NCBI GenBank assembly: GCA_020055645.1
Contig: CM034546.1
Location: 6,262,001 to 6,326,000 of the forward strand
Direction: 5' to 3'
Source of the DNA: Tomocerus qinae
Lineage: Eukaryota; Arthropoda; Collembola; Entomobryomorpha; Tomoceridae
Length of the DNA: 64,000 nucleotides
Part shown: positions 22,500-34,619 of the stretch, piece by piece
Layout: each line of letters begins with the position of its first letter
Position numbering within the stretch: the stretch's first letter is position 1
Notes under the pieces: model-generated
What the model saw: only the letters and a program-made list of their open reading frames with translations
Told to the model about the DNA's origin: nothing
Database searches by the model: none
Translations under genes and position numbers: made by a program

Positions 22500-22990
22500 T
22501 ATAATGTGGGATTTTATTTAAGTTTGTGATGCTAATACAATACTTACTAACTAAGGAATAAAAACGCTGACTTTTATACCAATCTATCACAAAAATATTT
22601 ACAGGAAATACAGACTAAATCGTAGGCAAACAATTTTCCCATCTTCACTTAGTTGGTATCATTTCCTACTTCACTTATTTGCAATAAGCATCTAGACAGC
22701 ATTTCTATATATTTGAGGTCGGACTTTGTAAAGTGTGTTGATATAATCTCTTCAGAGAAATGTAGTGAATCTAATGAATAATGAAAACCACAATCAAATT
22801 ATCGGGTTGCCTGTTAACAATACTCGCGGATTTGTATTTTTTGTTTATTCCGGTATGATAGATATAGCGATATACTGATTAATATTTACATGTTAATTTT
22901 GAATCCCCATATTATATTTGTGATTAGGTTCAGTAGTACAAATGCAATGGAAACAAAATTCCAAAATTATTCTGCATAATTGATGCGCTT
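22500..22990. repeat. Receptor-unit upstream flank, A copy
   Basis: Matches 43075-43690 (same orientation) over several blocks ('gactaaatcg...gcaaacaattttcccatcttcactta' and 'gaataatgaa...acaatcaaattatcg'), and more weakly 52190-52400 upstream of gene C. It shows that the duplication unit of the receptor family included more than 0.5 kb of upstream DNA. Confidence 0.6.
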
Positions 22991-23059
22991 CGTTGATATA
23001 GCGAACTTACTTATCGCAAGGAGACATCATTTGTCAAGGCAAAATCAGATGAAGTCATG

Positions 23060-23275
23060 GTTTCGAGTGGGAAATGAAAGAAGTTGGACATTTCCCAGTG
23101 GGAAAAGTGGGAAACAAAAAGGCCAAGTGGGTGAGAAAATGGGAAATAGAAAAATTAAGTGGGAAATAGACCCTAATTCCGCAAGATGGCGACACCCATT
23201 TCCCACTATTTCCCATTTCCCAAATTGGTGGGAATTCCCAGTGTTCAAGCAAAATTTGCTGGGAAATGGGAATAT
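23060..23275. repeat. Foldback of TGGGAAA-type repeats, copy 1
   Basis: Many 'gtgggaaa' motifs on + in the left half and 'tttcccac' in the right half, so the halves pair. A similar arrangement is at about 45665-45850. Open frames on both strands are by-products. Confidence 0.6.
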
Positions 23276-23384
23276 CCGAAACTATGGATGAAGTCGTAAG
23301 ATAAAAGAGTCTTCGATACAGACCTCGAAAACAAAATAACAAAAAAGACAATGAATGCTCATGCATGCCTGGGAACACTTAGAT

Positions 23385-23700
23385 GTATGCGTACCTATTG
23401 AAGGAGTGTCTAATTTATAAATCAGCAAACTTAACGGTGAAGTGTAATGAGAAATGACTAGGAAATGGTTGAAGAATGAAGAGTATGATGAATTAAACAC
23501 TGTAAAGTGGCACACAAATATAAATAGAAAAAATAATACTTAAACCATTAAAATTTATTTTTAAATCAATATTCTTAACATTATAAAAAATTGTAACGAT
23601 AAACTCAGATCAAAACAAAACTTTCGAATAAAAGCCAATTGTTTCGAAAAACTCACAAAAAATGAATTCACAAGCGAATTCGGGATATTTGATAAATGTA
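23385..23700. repeat. Single-arm relative of the 40143-41116 foldback element
   Basis: Follows the left arm of that element block by block ('gcgtacctattgaa.gagtg', 'gtgtaatgag', 'aaagtggcacacaaata', 'aaaatttatttttaaatc') at perhaps 75-80% by eye. The opposite arm is not present nearby. Confidence 0.6.
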
Positions 23701-23959
23701 GGGTACATTTTTCGCAGCAGATAACATTTATTGCAAGGTAGGAAATGGACTTTCAGATTGACAGGAAACGCAACATGAAGCAAAGCTCAAGCTCCCCCCG
23801 GCTCCCCGTTGTCATTGGAAACTCAAACAGAGGTGGAAGGGAAATATCCCCGCCATTAGTGCTTAAAAAACTAATCTCTTGTGAAAAACGTGAAGCAAGA
23901 AGTAGATGTTCCCCTAGAAGCATCTACGGTGAGAAGTATGTTGTCGATTCCGCTAGGTT

Positions 23960-24600
23960 AATTTAGGTTAAGTTAACCTTACCTTTAGAAGTTTATTGGT
24001 CTGCTATCTGCAGAATTATTATTTGTCATTTGTATGTATTTATATGATTAAGGTATGTTAATATAGTACAGGGGTTGGATTAACAGAGGTAAAATAAATT
24101 CTGAGGAGGCCTTGGTACATTTATTTAGCCGGTTTTAACGACTGGCTAATTGCTAGCTAAATATTCGGCTAAAATTTAGGTAAACCTAACTTTACTTTGG
24201 TTAGTAGACAATTTCGGAGACCTCGTGTTGTCAATAACCTAGGTTAAGCTAGGTTAGGCTAGGTTAGGTAATTTCTGAGGGGGCCTTGGTACTTTTATTT
24301 AGTCAATAAAAACGTCTAGCTAAAAGCTAGCTAAAGAATGGACTAAAAATATCTGCCAAGGCGACCTCCGAACATTGAACAAGATTAGGTTAAACTGAAG
24401 TGTAGGTTTAATTAGGTTAAACTAAATTGTGAATGTTATGACTTTAGTTTAAAATGTCATGTGACTGAGTTTATGTTGTAAATGTTTTTGATGAAATTGT
24501 AAATGTAATACTTATATGATTGAATTAAGTATGTCATAGTGTTATACTGTAAAAGTGGGGTAGTAGGGCGGTTGCTAGTACGTCGGCACCGACCCCTTAT
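23960..24600. other. Non-coding with a short TTAGG-like run
   Basis: 24241-24272 has imperfect 'taggttaggc' units and nearby 'gctagctaaa' motifs that grow into the array at 24795. No gene. Confidence 0.45.
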
Positions 24601-24794
24601 CTAAAATTGAATGTGTTGCGTGTGTGTAACTACAGTAGTTGGTCCCGGTGCTTGAACGTTCGCACTCGGGGGTATAAGTATGAGCTCAAGTGAAACGGAG
24701 CTCAGTCTTGTTCCAGATTTGCTCGTAGAAGTTCCTCTCTGAAGTATCTCTCTCTCTCTCTTGGAAGTACCGGGTTGTAGTGCCTTAGTGAATA

Positions 24795-25330
24795 TTTTGA
24801 AATTAATGAAAATCAAGTTACTAGCTAAAGATTTGCATTAATATTTTTAGGAGCACTTGGAACATTTCTGAGATTTATGAAAATCAAGTTACTAGCTAAA
24901 GGCTAGCTAAAGATTTGCATAAATATTTTGAGGAGCACTTGGAACAATTCTGAGATTTAGTCAAATTAAGTTACTAGCTAAATGCTAGCTAAAGATTTGG
25001 TTAAATATTTTTAAGGAGCACTTGGAACAATTCTGAGATTTAGTCAAATTAAGTTGCTAGCTAAAGGCTAGCTAAAGATTTGCTTAAGTATTTTGAGGAG
25101 CACTTGGAACAATTCTGAGATTTAGTCAAATTAAGTTACTAGCTAAATGCTAGCTAAAGATTTGGCTAAATATTTTTAAGGAGCACTTGGAACAATTCTG
25201 AGATTTAGTCAAATTAAGTTGCTAGCTAAAGGCTAGCTAAAGATTTGCATAAATATTTTGAGGAGCACTTGGAACAATTCTGAGATTTAGTGAAATCAAG
25301 TTTTAGCTAGTGAAAGAGCTAAAGATTTGA
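24795..25330. repeat. 82-bp tandem array with alternating unit types
   Basis: About 6.5 units of roughly 82 bp, each with 'ggagcacttggaac', 'ttctgagattta' and 'gctagctaaagattt'. Units alternate between a form ending '..aaatattttgaggagc' with 'ggctagct' and one ending '..aaatatttttaaggagc' with 'atgctagct', giving a dimeric higher-order period of about 164 bp in the middle of the array. The outer units are more diverged. Confidence 0.8.
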
Positions 25331-25339
25331 ATAAAAAGT

Positions 25340-26420
25340 TTGTGGAGTTCTTGGTGACCATTTGATTAAGTGGATGAGTTGTTATTGTGAATTAATTAAT
25401 GTTGTTTTTGGTGAAATAAAGTGTAACTGAGTTTTTGTGTGAATGAAGATCACGGGACTAGTGCATTTTTGATCATTGAGTAGAAAAGCATTATTAAGAA
25501 AGAAAAATTCTTAAGTAGTAGTTGTACCTATTTAAGGTTGGTTCTTCGAGTATTATTGAGACGACTCTCTAGCTTAGCAATACTAAGGTTGTGTTGCAAG
25601 TTAGCGTTAGTTACAGTCAAGAAGTCAAGATTGACTGTAATATTCTCTTTTGCTGAAAGGTGTGTTTAGGCTCCGGCCACAGTAAAACAATCTCACACAC
25701 ACAAGAGAATATTATATAGCCTAACCAAACATATCACACATGTTGATAACGTCTGCAACTTTGCATATATTTAAATATATTTACTGCCCTTTTTACGTTA
25801 ATTCATAAAAAAGTATCATGAATTTACTTTAAATTTACTAATTATCTCTATACAAGCATTTACCTACAGCCTAAGTACATACATCTTAAACGTTATACTT
25901 ATTTCAATCACAGTAAAATACTATTATAATAAACTCTTATCTCTTCCAGCGCCAGTGGTAAGAACTTAATCGTAAAATAGTTATCTTAATACAAATGAAG
26001 AAATAGTCTCTTACTGTATACACACTAAAAAATCACATTAATTTATTTATATATAGGTATAGGTGATAAATTAGCTACAATAGAAGTAAGGTTGATGCTG
26101 AGATGTTTGAGAATGCACTTCATTAAACCGCTGTTTACTTTCTCTTTGAATGGCATGTCTGCAACAGAAACCCCATAATAGGATGATAGGATGGTAGCCG
26201 CTTAGCAGGTACCTAAATAGGTGAAAGCTACAGGGCAAAATTGGATTGTGGTTGGTTGGCCTACAGATGGATGGCAATTGCAAGCCAAAGAACCGATAAA
26301 AGTTGAAAATTAGACTCTCTGCGCAGATTCTCTCAAACTTGTATCAAACAGATTTATTTACTTGCAAACTTTTAGACAACAACATACACAATACACGTCT
26401 ATCTCTTCACTCATGGCATG
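25340..26420. other. Non-coding stretch
   Basis: No gene. Around 24540-25700 the sequence has some LTR-like traits (a GTATAAG before a CAGTCTTGTTCC), but no matching second copy is in the window. Confidence 0.35.
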
Positions 26421-26428
26421 GACCTTTA

Positions 26429-26507
26429 TTCAATCACACTGTGTGATTGAATTGTCACAGTACTTTAGTTGCAGTGTGTGATTCACACATTGCAACTAAA
26501 GTACTGT
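26429..26507. repeat. Two adjacent near-perfect palindromes
   Basis: TCAATCACACTGTGTGATTGA at 26429-26449 is almost fully self-complementary. Next to it, 26457-26481 pairs with 26483-26507 over 25 bp with one mismatch and a 1-base centre. No target duplication was seen; probably a tiny foldback relic. Confidence 0.6.
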
Positions 26508-26719
26508 TTCTAATCCATATAAATCAATCTCTAATCCATATATATCACTCTCATTCAGTATTAAAATCAAAAATTAACAATAATAAAACTGAAACAAGTA
26601 GTAATAATAAATTGAATAATGAAATCGAGGAAACTTTAATTAATTCAGCTAATTCTTCAATATTCATTATGTTTTCTATTTACTTACATGATCCATTTGA
26701 TTACTTATGGATATAAGTA

Positions 26720-28060
26720 CAATAGACTCAAAGGCTGTATTCAACTTATAATTAAATTATCTTATTATACCTGAACATTGTGAACATTCATTATATAGAT
26801 TAATTCCTTACTGTTCATGTGTATAGCATTGTAGTAGAAAGAGAGGGATAATAGTAGATATTAGTTTCTGAAACCTGAAATTACAGTTATTGAAGATAAA
26901 CTAGAAATTAGCAACTGGAAATAATTGCCACATAGTCGGTTCACTCAGACGATTTTATTGCAAATAATGTTTTCAGAAATCATTAATATAGTAGTGTTAA
27001 ATATATACAGATATATAGATATAGATATAGGTATAGATTATCATAATATTGTAATGATGACAATGGTACTAACACAAGTTCAAGTTATTTAGTAGTAAGC
27101 ACATTTATCGGATGTTTAACGTAGTTAATGTTACCGATGGGAGTTATTGTTTATATTAACATGTCTTTGGGTTCTATTAATGTAAACATTGCATTCTTAT
27201 GCATGGTATATAAACTGGGCAATGTAACTAATAAAGTCAGTCACTGAACTGAGGTGATAACTTGTATCACTCTCTCTTCTAAATGAATGACTCAACGTTC
27301 CAGACTATGTGCAAGCTTAACTCTGCATTTCGCAGGTTACCATCCATCGCTCAACCGAATCACCTGGGCTAACGTATTATTTGTTTAAGTAGTTACCTAT
27401 CTACTCTGAAAAATCACAAATTCCATTTCCTACAGAGCATTTGCTGCGCTGAGATGCTACCAGCTTAACAAAACACAGAGTTTACAGTCTGCAGACGTTA
27501 CATGAATAAAAATTTGGGCATAATTTTTTTGTACAGACAGTTTTGCCACTGTTAGAGGTTAAACATATTTTCAGGTTCATCTTCCGTGGAAAAATATTGT
27601 ATTTTTTTATTTCGTAGTTATCAATGATTATTACTTATTAGGTTTGAAATAGATAGGAAAATCAATTACAAAAATTGCATATCGAAAATGGATTGGGAGT
27701 TTTGAGCGATTGCAGAAGAAAGTTGTGGGAAAACAAAACTTGTTTGAGCTTGTATTAACGACTGTCCCAGAGCTGGGCCCTCCTCCGGTGGACCGTTGCT
27801 CCTATAAATTTAATTTCTTGAAAAGACTACCTCAACATAGTACTGATAACTACTATGAAGATATTAATGACATACGCAACAACGTATTTTGAAGATACAA
27901 TGACGTATCATTTTCCTTGGCTAGAGGGAATCGTCGGATCTTTAATAATAATTCACAGTTGCATTAGATAATGAAGGTACTTGTATAATACTTAGCATAA
28001 GAGCAGGAATATGTGCTTTTATTGGGTGCAATTTAACTCATTAGTTAAGGTGACGGAACA
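26720..28060. other. Non-coding; possible solo-LTR-like end at 27100-27320
   Basis: GTATATAAAC near 27208, an AATAAAG about 20 bp on and then CAGTCACTGAACTG resemble the U3/R of an LTR. No second copy or primer site. The 60-codon frame at 27710 (PPPVDRC..) is unidentified. Confidence 0.3.
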
Positions 28061-28061
28061 A

Positions 28062-28193
28062 CCCTAAATTGTCAACACCTTTTTGACAACCGGTTTTTGT
28101 CAACAACACTTTTTGGCGATTTTTATATTTAGAAAAGATTGTTAACAAAAAGTACTTTTGATGTGTTGGTATTTTAGTGTTGACAATTTAGGG
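28062..28193. mobile_element. 132-bp MITE
   Basis: 17-bp terminal inverted repeats CCCTAAATTGTCAACAC at 28062-28078 and 28177-28193, perfect. The interior has 'tttgacaac' and 'ttgttaac' motifs that extend partial pairing. It lies 14 bp beyond the STAT-like stop codon, in the 3' UTR or flank. Confidence 0.75.
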
Positions 28194-28207
28194 GTGAATC
28201 AAGGAGA

Positions 28208-30274
28208 CTAACTCTTTTCCTTTGAGTAGAAATTTCCGAAAGCAGCATCCTTTGGGGTGGATGGATGAAGGAAATGAAGTTTATTACAGTCTTTTAATTT
28301 ATCAGCCAAACTTTTAGATAGTAACTCTTGCATGCGAAAAGGATAAATTTTAACTGATCCATCTGAAAATGTTTGTGCTAGTATTAATTTGTTTCTTGTA
28401 ACCCATAATAATTGCATTACTCTATTATAACTTTGTAATGTACCTGTATCCATGAATACAATACTGAGTCCTCCTAGCACTGTCTCCGAAAACCTCAACA
28501 GGAAAGTTCCCGGCTGACATTTTTTTATAATTTCCTTTGCAGCAGTTTCACTGACAAAGCCTCTAATATATCCCTCGTTCCAGTATCTTTTGGCTACTCG
28601 CTCAGTCAGTTTCATACTTGCATAAAACCAGTCCCAAAAGGAAAAGTAGTTTTGAATTTGCAATTTACAAAATCGTCTCCAACTAATAACGTCAGATGTG
28701 TTTGGGCTCCCAATGCTATCATTATTCAATTATTCAAACGAATTACATAACAAAGTCAATTTATTTGAGCTGTTCAAAGTATAATGCTTTATTTATACCT
28801 GAATATTTTTTCTCTTAAGAAAGCCAGATTTTCCTTACTTAACCCTTCTCCTTCTGTAGCATCTCTAAACCTACAATTAAGCATTTCGGATAGTTGGGAC
28901 CATGTAACTTTTGTAGGAATTCTGTAAGGAAGTATATTCTGCTCATGAAATGCATTTTCCCAATTTATAGTTGCCCAAGCTTGGGGTTCTTGAACTCTTC
29001 TATGACTTACAACTACCAAAGGGGATGACACTGTCGATGTCTATTATGAACATTGTAATTATCAATTAACAAGTATTACTAGTTTTAAATATAAAATATT
29101 AGATTTAGTTTAAAGAGTAATGCTTACCTTAAAATGGAAATTAGGGGCCGAAAATTCACAGTAAAAATGTAAATAATATTTTTTGTCAGTTACATCAGTT
29201 TTATGAGATGCAAAAAATCCTTTCCAGTCGTCTTTATTAACTTCCGAAAGTTTTGAATCCCTAAATAAAGCACAAACTTTATGACCATATTTTGGTTGGT
29301 ATTCCAACTTTGATACGTTGTTTTGATAAGTTCCGCTGGTTTTTGTTGGCTTTGTGATGTTTGCAGTAAGATGGCAAGCTTGCTCATCATTTATTAGTGA
29401 CATTTCAACAACTGGTTGATTTTCAGATTTAGATAAATCTATTTTCAAATATCTAAATACTGAACTACACAGAAATCGTAGCAATATCGTTTTGGAAATT
29501 TTTGTTCCTTTTTGAACAATTGGATACGGTTCTTCGACAACAACCAATGAGCGATTCACCAACTCCTCCAGCAAGGTTTTAACCTGTAAAAAATTATTAC
29601 ACAATTGAAATGAAAAACCTTTCTTGAAAATGAATATTATTGAAAACCCACCTTTAATTGTAATGGTATAATTTCCAAAACTCCAGCTTTTCCTGCGCCA
29701 TGAAGTTGTTCACCCGTTTTCCAAATAATTTCTACGAGATCTTCGCACCATGCTTCGATTGTATCGATGCTTTTGTCGGGTACTACATTCATGTATTTAA
29801 CACGCCTTTGTTCTGTTATCCATGAATTCAGCTCCTGGTTTAAAACTGTTTTCAAGAGACTTTCTGTCTCTGTAATAATATTTTGTATCATTGTTTCAAA
29901 TTGTGAGTGGTTACTTGTGACATCCTAAAATTAAAATACAGTCGACTCAAATCGAAGGTAACCAGATATGCTGATTTAATAATGTTTCTCCATTATTCTA
30001 AATTATAAAAATTAAATATTTATTTGAAAAAATGTAAATATACCATCAATTCTCCCCTTTCTTCTGGTATATTCTGATGACTTTGACAGGAAATTGAAAC
30101 TTCTGACGATTTTTCTTTTAGACGTTGCAGACCCTGGGAAATTTCTTCCTCCATGATGGACGCTGCACAGGGTAATGTCATTCTATGCACAGATTCCGAT
30201 GGAGAACTGGAATAATCACTTCCTGAATCCATATTTTGTAATTGAAGGAGACTATAATATGTATAACAGTGCAT
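28208..30274 (-). CDS. STAT-like transcription factor, short form
   Basis: Join (minus) 30274-30044, 29924-29652, 29583-29128, 29040-28799, 28715-28208; 569 residues, phases 0,0,0,2. An in-frame TAG lies just before ATG 30274; ATG 30232 is an alternative start. Order: Ser-rich leader (1-45), shortened coiled coil (about 46-185), STAT DNA-binding domain (about 186-345), linker (about 346-440), SH2 with the phosphotyrosine-binding Arg in GTFLLRFSE (R475), and the conserved TPKDAAFGNFY near the end. The usual ~130-residue N-terminal domain is absent, and the protein stops where the tail with the activating Tyr should begin. A weak GTTAGT donor overlaps the stop, so a tail exon could be missed; I found none nearby. 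Predicted nuclear/cytoplasmic JAK-STAT component or antagonist. Confidence 0.8.
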
Positions 30275-30462
30275 AAACTACTGCACTGCACTGGTAAGTG
30301 GTAATATTCACGATGAGGAAAATCACAAACACAAGATTATTAGTTATTACATTCTCCTGGACTAAACTCAAATTAAAATGACCTTTTGAATTCTTTAACC
30401 ATTTAATGTTAATTACCTAAGGGTAAGACTTAGTCAAATGAAGTCAGTAACTAGAATTCGGA

Positions 30463-30473
30463 GCTTATATATA
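30463..30473 (-). promoter_or_regulatory. TATA box candidate for the STAT-like gene
   Basis: Minus-strand TATATATAAGC about 30 bp before a TTACTGAC initiator-like site near 30440, about 165 nt upstream of ATG 30274. It supports a transcription unit that begins here, without the N-terminal STAT domain. Confidence 0.45.
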
Positions 30474-30479
30474 GTGATG

Positions 30480-32470
30480 GGACAATGTGTGCAGAAAGGA
30501 AACAAAGAGCTGTCGAGCACAAGCTGATATAATACAAATACTAAAGCAAAGATTCATAAGTAGATATTCAATTTCCAAGAAGTCCTCTTTTAACCTGAGT
30601 CTCATTGGCCCTGGCTGCGGAGTTAGCAGAAGATATCAGATTCGAGATTAGTGATGCTGAATGCTAAACGCTTACCAAGCCTAATAAATATAGAATCCGC
30701 GTTAGACCACGGAACGTTGTCTCACTTCGTATGCTGCCTGCAGCACCAACAGTCATAAACAGTAGTTAAATCTATATTAATATCCTGCCTGATAATATTT
30801 TACGTAGATGTTTGCATTCTTTAAAACAAAAGCTTTATAACCTTTCTAAAGACTGTTAATGAGTTAGCATACCAAGTAAAGTACCATTTAATAATACGTA
30901 GTATTTTCTAAGTACTTAAACCATGAATGCCTAAACGATGATTTTACCTTTACAGGATGATGAATAGAATAATATAGAGAATCAGCGCTTGAGATGCACA
31001 TAGGTGTCCATTAATGACGTAAGATTTTCGTGTACACTCACATTGACATTACCTAATCGAACACGAATATACACCAATCCTAAACCAATTAACACTTTCA
31101 GATTCAAACCTTATTATACAGTTTAACTTATTGCGTTCAATTTGTAGCACTTGTGTAATACAATTTGAATACAAAGGAATCTACAAGTAGAATAGATCCT
31201 TGCAGATTTCCTAGAAATGACGTCATGTCTAAATTCACTAACTCCTTCACAATGGTATTAAAATTTCAGACAGTTTAATGTTTACCAATATTTACCTAGC
31301 TTAGAAACTGACAGTGCAATTAGTAAACAAATAGCAACTAAATATCTCGTGCAGACACCTTCAATGAAAATTAATATTTGCTAAATAAGGGAATCGATAT
31401 TTATACAGTTGGATGATGACAAAAAATTGCTAACTATTAAGCTGGAACTTCTTGGAAAGGGTTATTGGTTCTACTTCACAGATTACTACCTGTAAGTACT
31501 CAATGTCACTTCACCTCATCACTGTAAATTTCTGGGAATACATTTTTGCTTGTAGTGGCTGTGCTTTGTTGACTATATGAATTGTTTGCACTCTAATATA
31601 AACAAGCAATGTGTAATAATGATCCGGCAACATTAGCGATGAATATTATTATAAGCAATTGCTTATACTCAGGAAATGCATCATATTACCACACCTGTAC
31701 CTTTTATGCTTTAGTTGTTTTGCATTAAAATCATGATTACTATGCACAAACATATTTTTATGCAGATAGGACACACTCTGGCTTCCTACACCCATCATGA
31801 AATGTTTACTAAAGAGGTCAATAGTCAAAATACACTTGCTATAAGTATATCAACAGTTTCGTTTGAAGGATAAACGCAGTAGTTGGACTTGAACAAGAAC
31901 AATTATAATATTATAGCGGAATACAAGAATTGATGTAAAAGTGCCTATATGATACTATACTTATACAAATATTATTATGTACAATTATTATTCAATAAAA
32001 TCCAGCATGTAGTACTACAAGCACTAATGCTATCTAATAACGCAATTTTTGTGCTATATTTATTATAAAGGCAACAACGAAATAATTTCTTTGCCTTAAA
32101 GAAATAAAACAATTCTTTGTCTAAAAGAAGTAAATAAATATTTTTTATTGCCCAACGGGAACTGTTATAATATGTCGTCCATTTTGCATGAAGGAATGGA
32201 GAAGCCAAGGCCAATAGCCAATCTCATCATAAAACTTCTCGTGACTCATTGCAATAGAAATGTATGTACTAATGATTATGAACAAGAGTATGCATGCATG
32301 CGTTGCAAATACCATTTAACATTAACCATTTAAGGTACAGGATTTAAAATATTTATAGCTGAGTATATAGTTTAAAATTCAGAAGCACAGCTGTGCGTGT
32401 TTTAAAATTGAGTCACATTCACATACTACATAGTGCGAACAGTCTAGGTATAAATAATAATAATAATTTT
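30480..32470. other. Non-coding stretch
   Basis: I looked for exons of a STAT N-terminal domain on the minus strand here and saw none. No repeats of note. Confidence 0.4.
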
Positions 32471-32471
32471 C

Positions 32472-32706
32472 TGCCAAAAGTCTTGAACATTTCCTAAAAG
32501 TGGCGGAAGATGAATGTTTGGAACTTGTGGCTCTGTAATATTAAAAAAAATTAATACATTTTGAGTTATATATAGCGTTAGCGGGAAAACATAATTTCCC
32601 GTCATCGCTATAATTCAAAACTTATTATAAATTTCAAATTTTCTGAGCCACAAATCCGAGGTGTTCACCTTCTGCTACTTATTGGAAATTTTGAAGACTT
32701 TTGGTA
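32472..32706. mobile_element. Hairpin MITE, 235 bp
   Basis: Arms of about 115 bp (from 'ccaaaagtctt' at 32476 and its complement ending near 32704) pair imperfectly around a palindromic centre GCGGGAAAACATAATTTCCCG. Non-coding. Confidence 0.65.
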
Positions 32707-32709
32707 AAT

Positions 32710-34610
32710 AAATACTGGCTACACTCCAGCTACACTCTAATCCTAAGTAGTACACACAAAATGTATGCTCCAGTTGCCCCGCTATTAACCACCCTTAATT
32801 AATAACTTACCTATGCAATAGATCATAATGAAGTGCATCTATGTAACATGCAGATAATAAAATAATTTATAAATTCATATCCGTAAAGCATGCACATATT
32901 ATGGTGTTTAGATTCACCAATAAAATATAATCTAGGCGCATCTCATCTCAAAATCTCCATTCACAGTTCAAATTCGTATATTATAAGTATGGCTTCATTC
33001 TATTGTATACAGATTAGAGCGAGAGGAGAGTATGAGTCAGCGAACACAACAGAAACGAAGCAAGCAGAGAATAGTCGAGGCAAAGAGAGATGGATATGAG
33101 ATGAAACAAACAGCTACACTACATATAGTGAGTGTTGGAGAACAGAATAGACTTTTACGGTACCATTTATCATTCTAGTGCAGTTTAGTTTCCTTCCTTG
33201 AAAACTGAACATAATAGCACACCATAAAAGCACCCAACACCTACGAAGTAATGCTGAGGTGTCATTTCATCTTGAACATCAACATCGTTGACGCACTCAA
33301 ATATGGAAAAATAGTAGAGCCAATAATATAGGCCATAGAGAGACACAGCAGGTGTCTATAGTTAAAAATAGTATTAGTAGTGAGTTAATGCACTAAATAC
33401 TTCTTTTCTTATCTATATGGCTGGGAAGAACACTTTGCTTTACGTGTGCATTATATCCTGCACAATAATTTATGGTTGAATGCGTTTTCGTAGTAAAGTG
33501 TCATCCATCATTATCATAATATATGTTTTAATTATAATATATTATTAATTTTGCTAATCAATTAGGTCCTATCTATAATGTGTTAGTATCAGAACCTTGT
33601 AATGTTGTAATGTATGACGAAGATTTGTTTCCCATAGCACCCAAACTCAACGAGTAGCTTTAATTATTACTTTATTCATATGGTACATGAAAACGTGTTA
33701 ACTTACCTTGTTTATATCCACTAACACAGAAAGTTATTTATAAAGATAACTGCTAATTCTTTTTTATCGAATCCATTTCATTCATGTGTTCACAGCTACG
33801 ATACGATTACGGCGTATTTGTCGATGACGCTCATTTCGCTGTACTACTAAGAAATACAATTTTGTGTAGGAATATTTTAAGGACGATTTTTATTCTAAAC
33901 CTATATTCAATATATATAAAAAACAGAAGCTTGGATAAGGGATGGACACCTAGTAACAAACACGAAGTAGTAACCGTTATGGTATAAATTACATTGGTGA
34001 CCTTCTGATTCCTTCCTGATTCCTTCCTTAAAAAATATAACACTTCTAATCAAAATGTCAAATGAGGTAAAATTTTACTGGGCATAAAAAAGTACTTGGC
34101 AATGTTTTTTGAACACCTCGGTTTTTTTATTTTCCTATATCAAATAATTTCTGTCAAATGGTTGCCAGAAAAAACTTGATACTTCACTTCTCTTTAATAC
34201 TTTGAGGACCTACATCTGTCCTTTCATTCGAAGTAGTATAATTATGATTATCGTTTCAGGTTTCACATATACTTGGCCTAATGGCTAAATAAATTCTGAG
34301 ATTGTTCTCAAACCGAATTTTGAACCGGTTTTTAGCAAATACAGGTACCTCATGGAAGTTTTAAAATGCCTGTTTAGAAATCGATTTTTCTATCAAATAG
34401 TTTTTTTCCAAATGTCTTTTGTCGCATTTATTTAACACCAATAAAATTACATTTTATGACAAAAGACACCACCCTTGATTTGTATTTAATTCAAAAAATG
34501 TTTTTAATGAGGAATAGGGATAACTTCTGTTTGGCTATCTCCATAAATATAAAAGTCAATATGCCGATTACAGCCTCTGGCAATAGACCTCACATTTGAC
34601 AGAGTAGAAT
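32710..34610. other. Non-coding stretch
   Basis: No gene or clear repeat structure seen. Confidence 0.4.
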
Positions 34611-34619
34611 TCAATTTGT

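Noticed and set aside
23045..23378. Open frames of about 70-107 codons on both strands
   Set aside because: They arise from TGGGAAA-type repeats; composition is repetitive and no domain is seen.
27710..27892. A 60-codon frame with PPPVDRC
   Set aside because: Not recognisable, short and without splice partners; could be a chance frame or a transposon crumb.
30480..31600. Upstream exon for a STAT N-terminal domain
   Set aside because: I read the minus strand and found no stretch resembling that domain; only transcript data could exclude distant exons.
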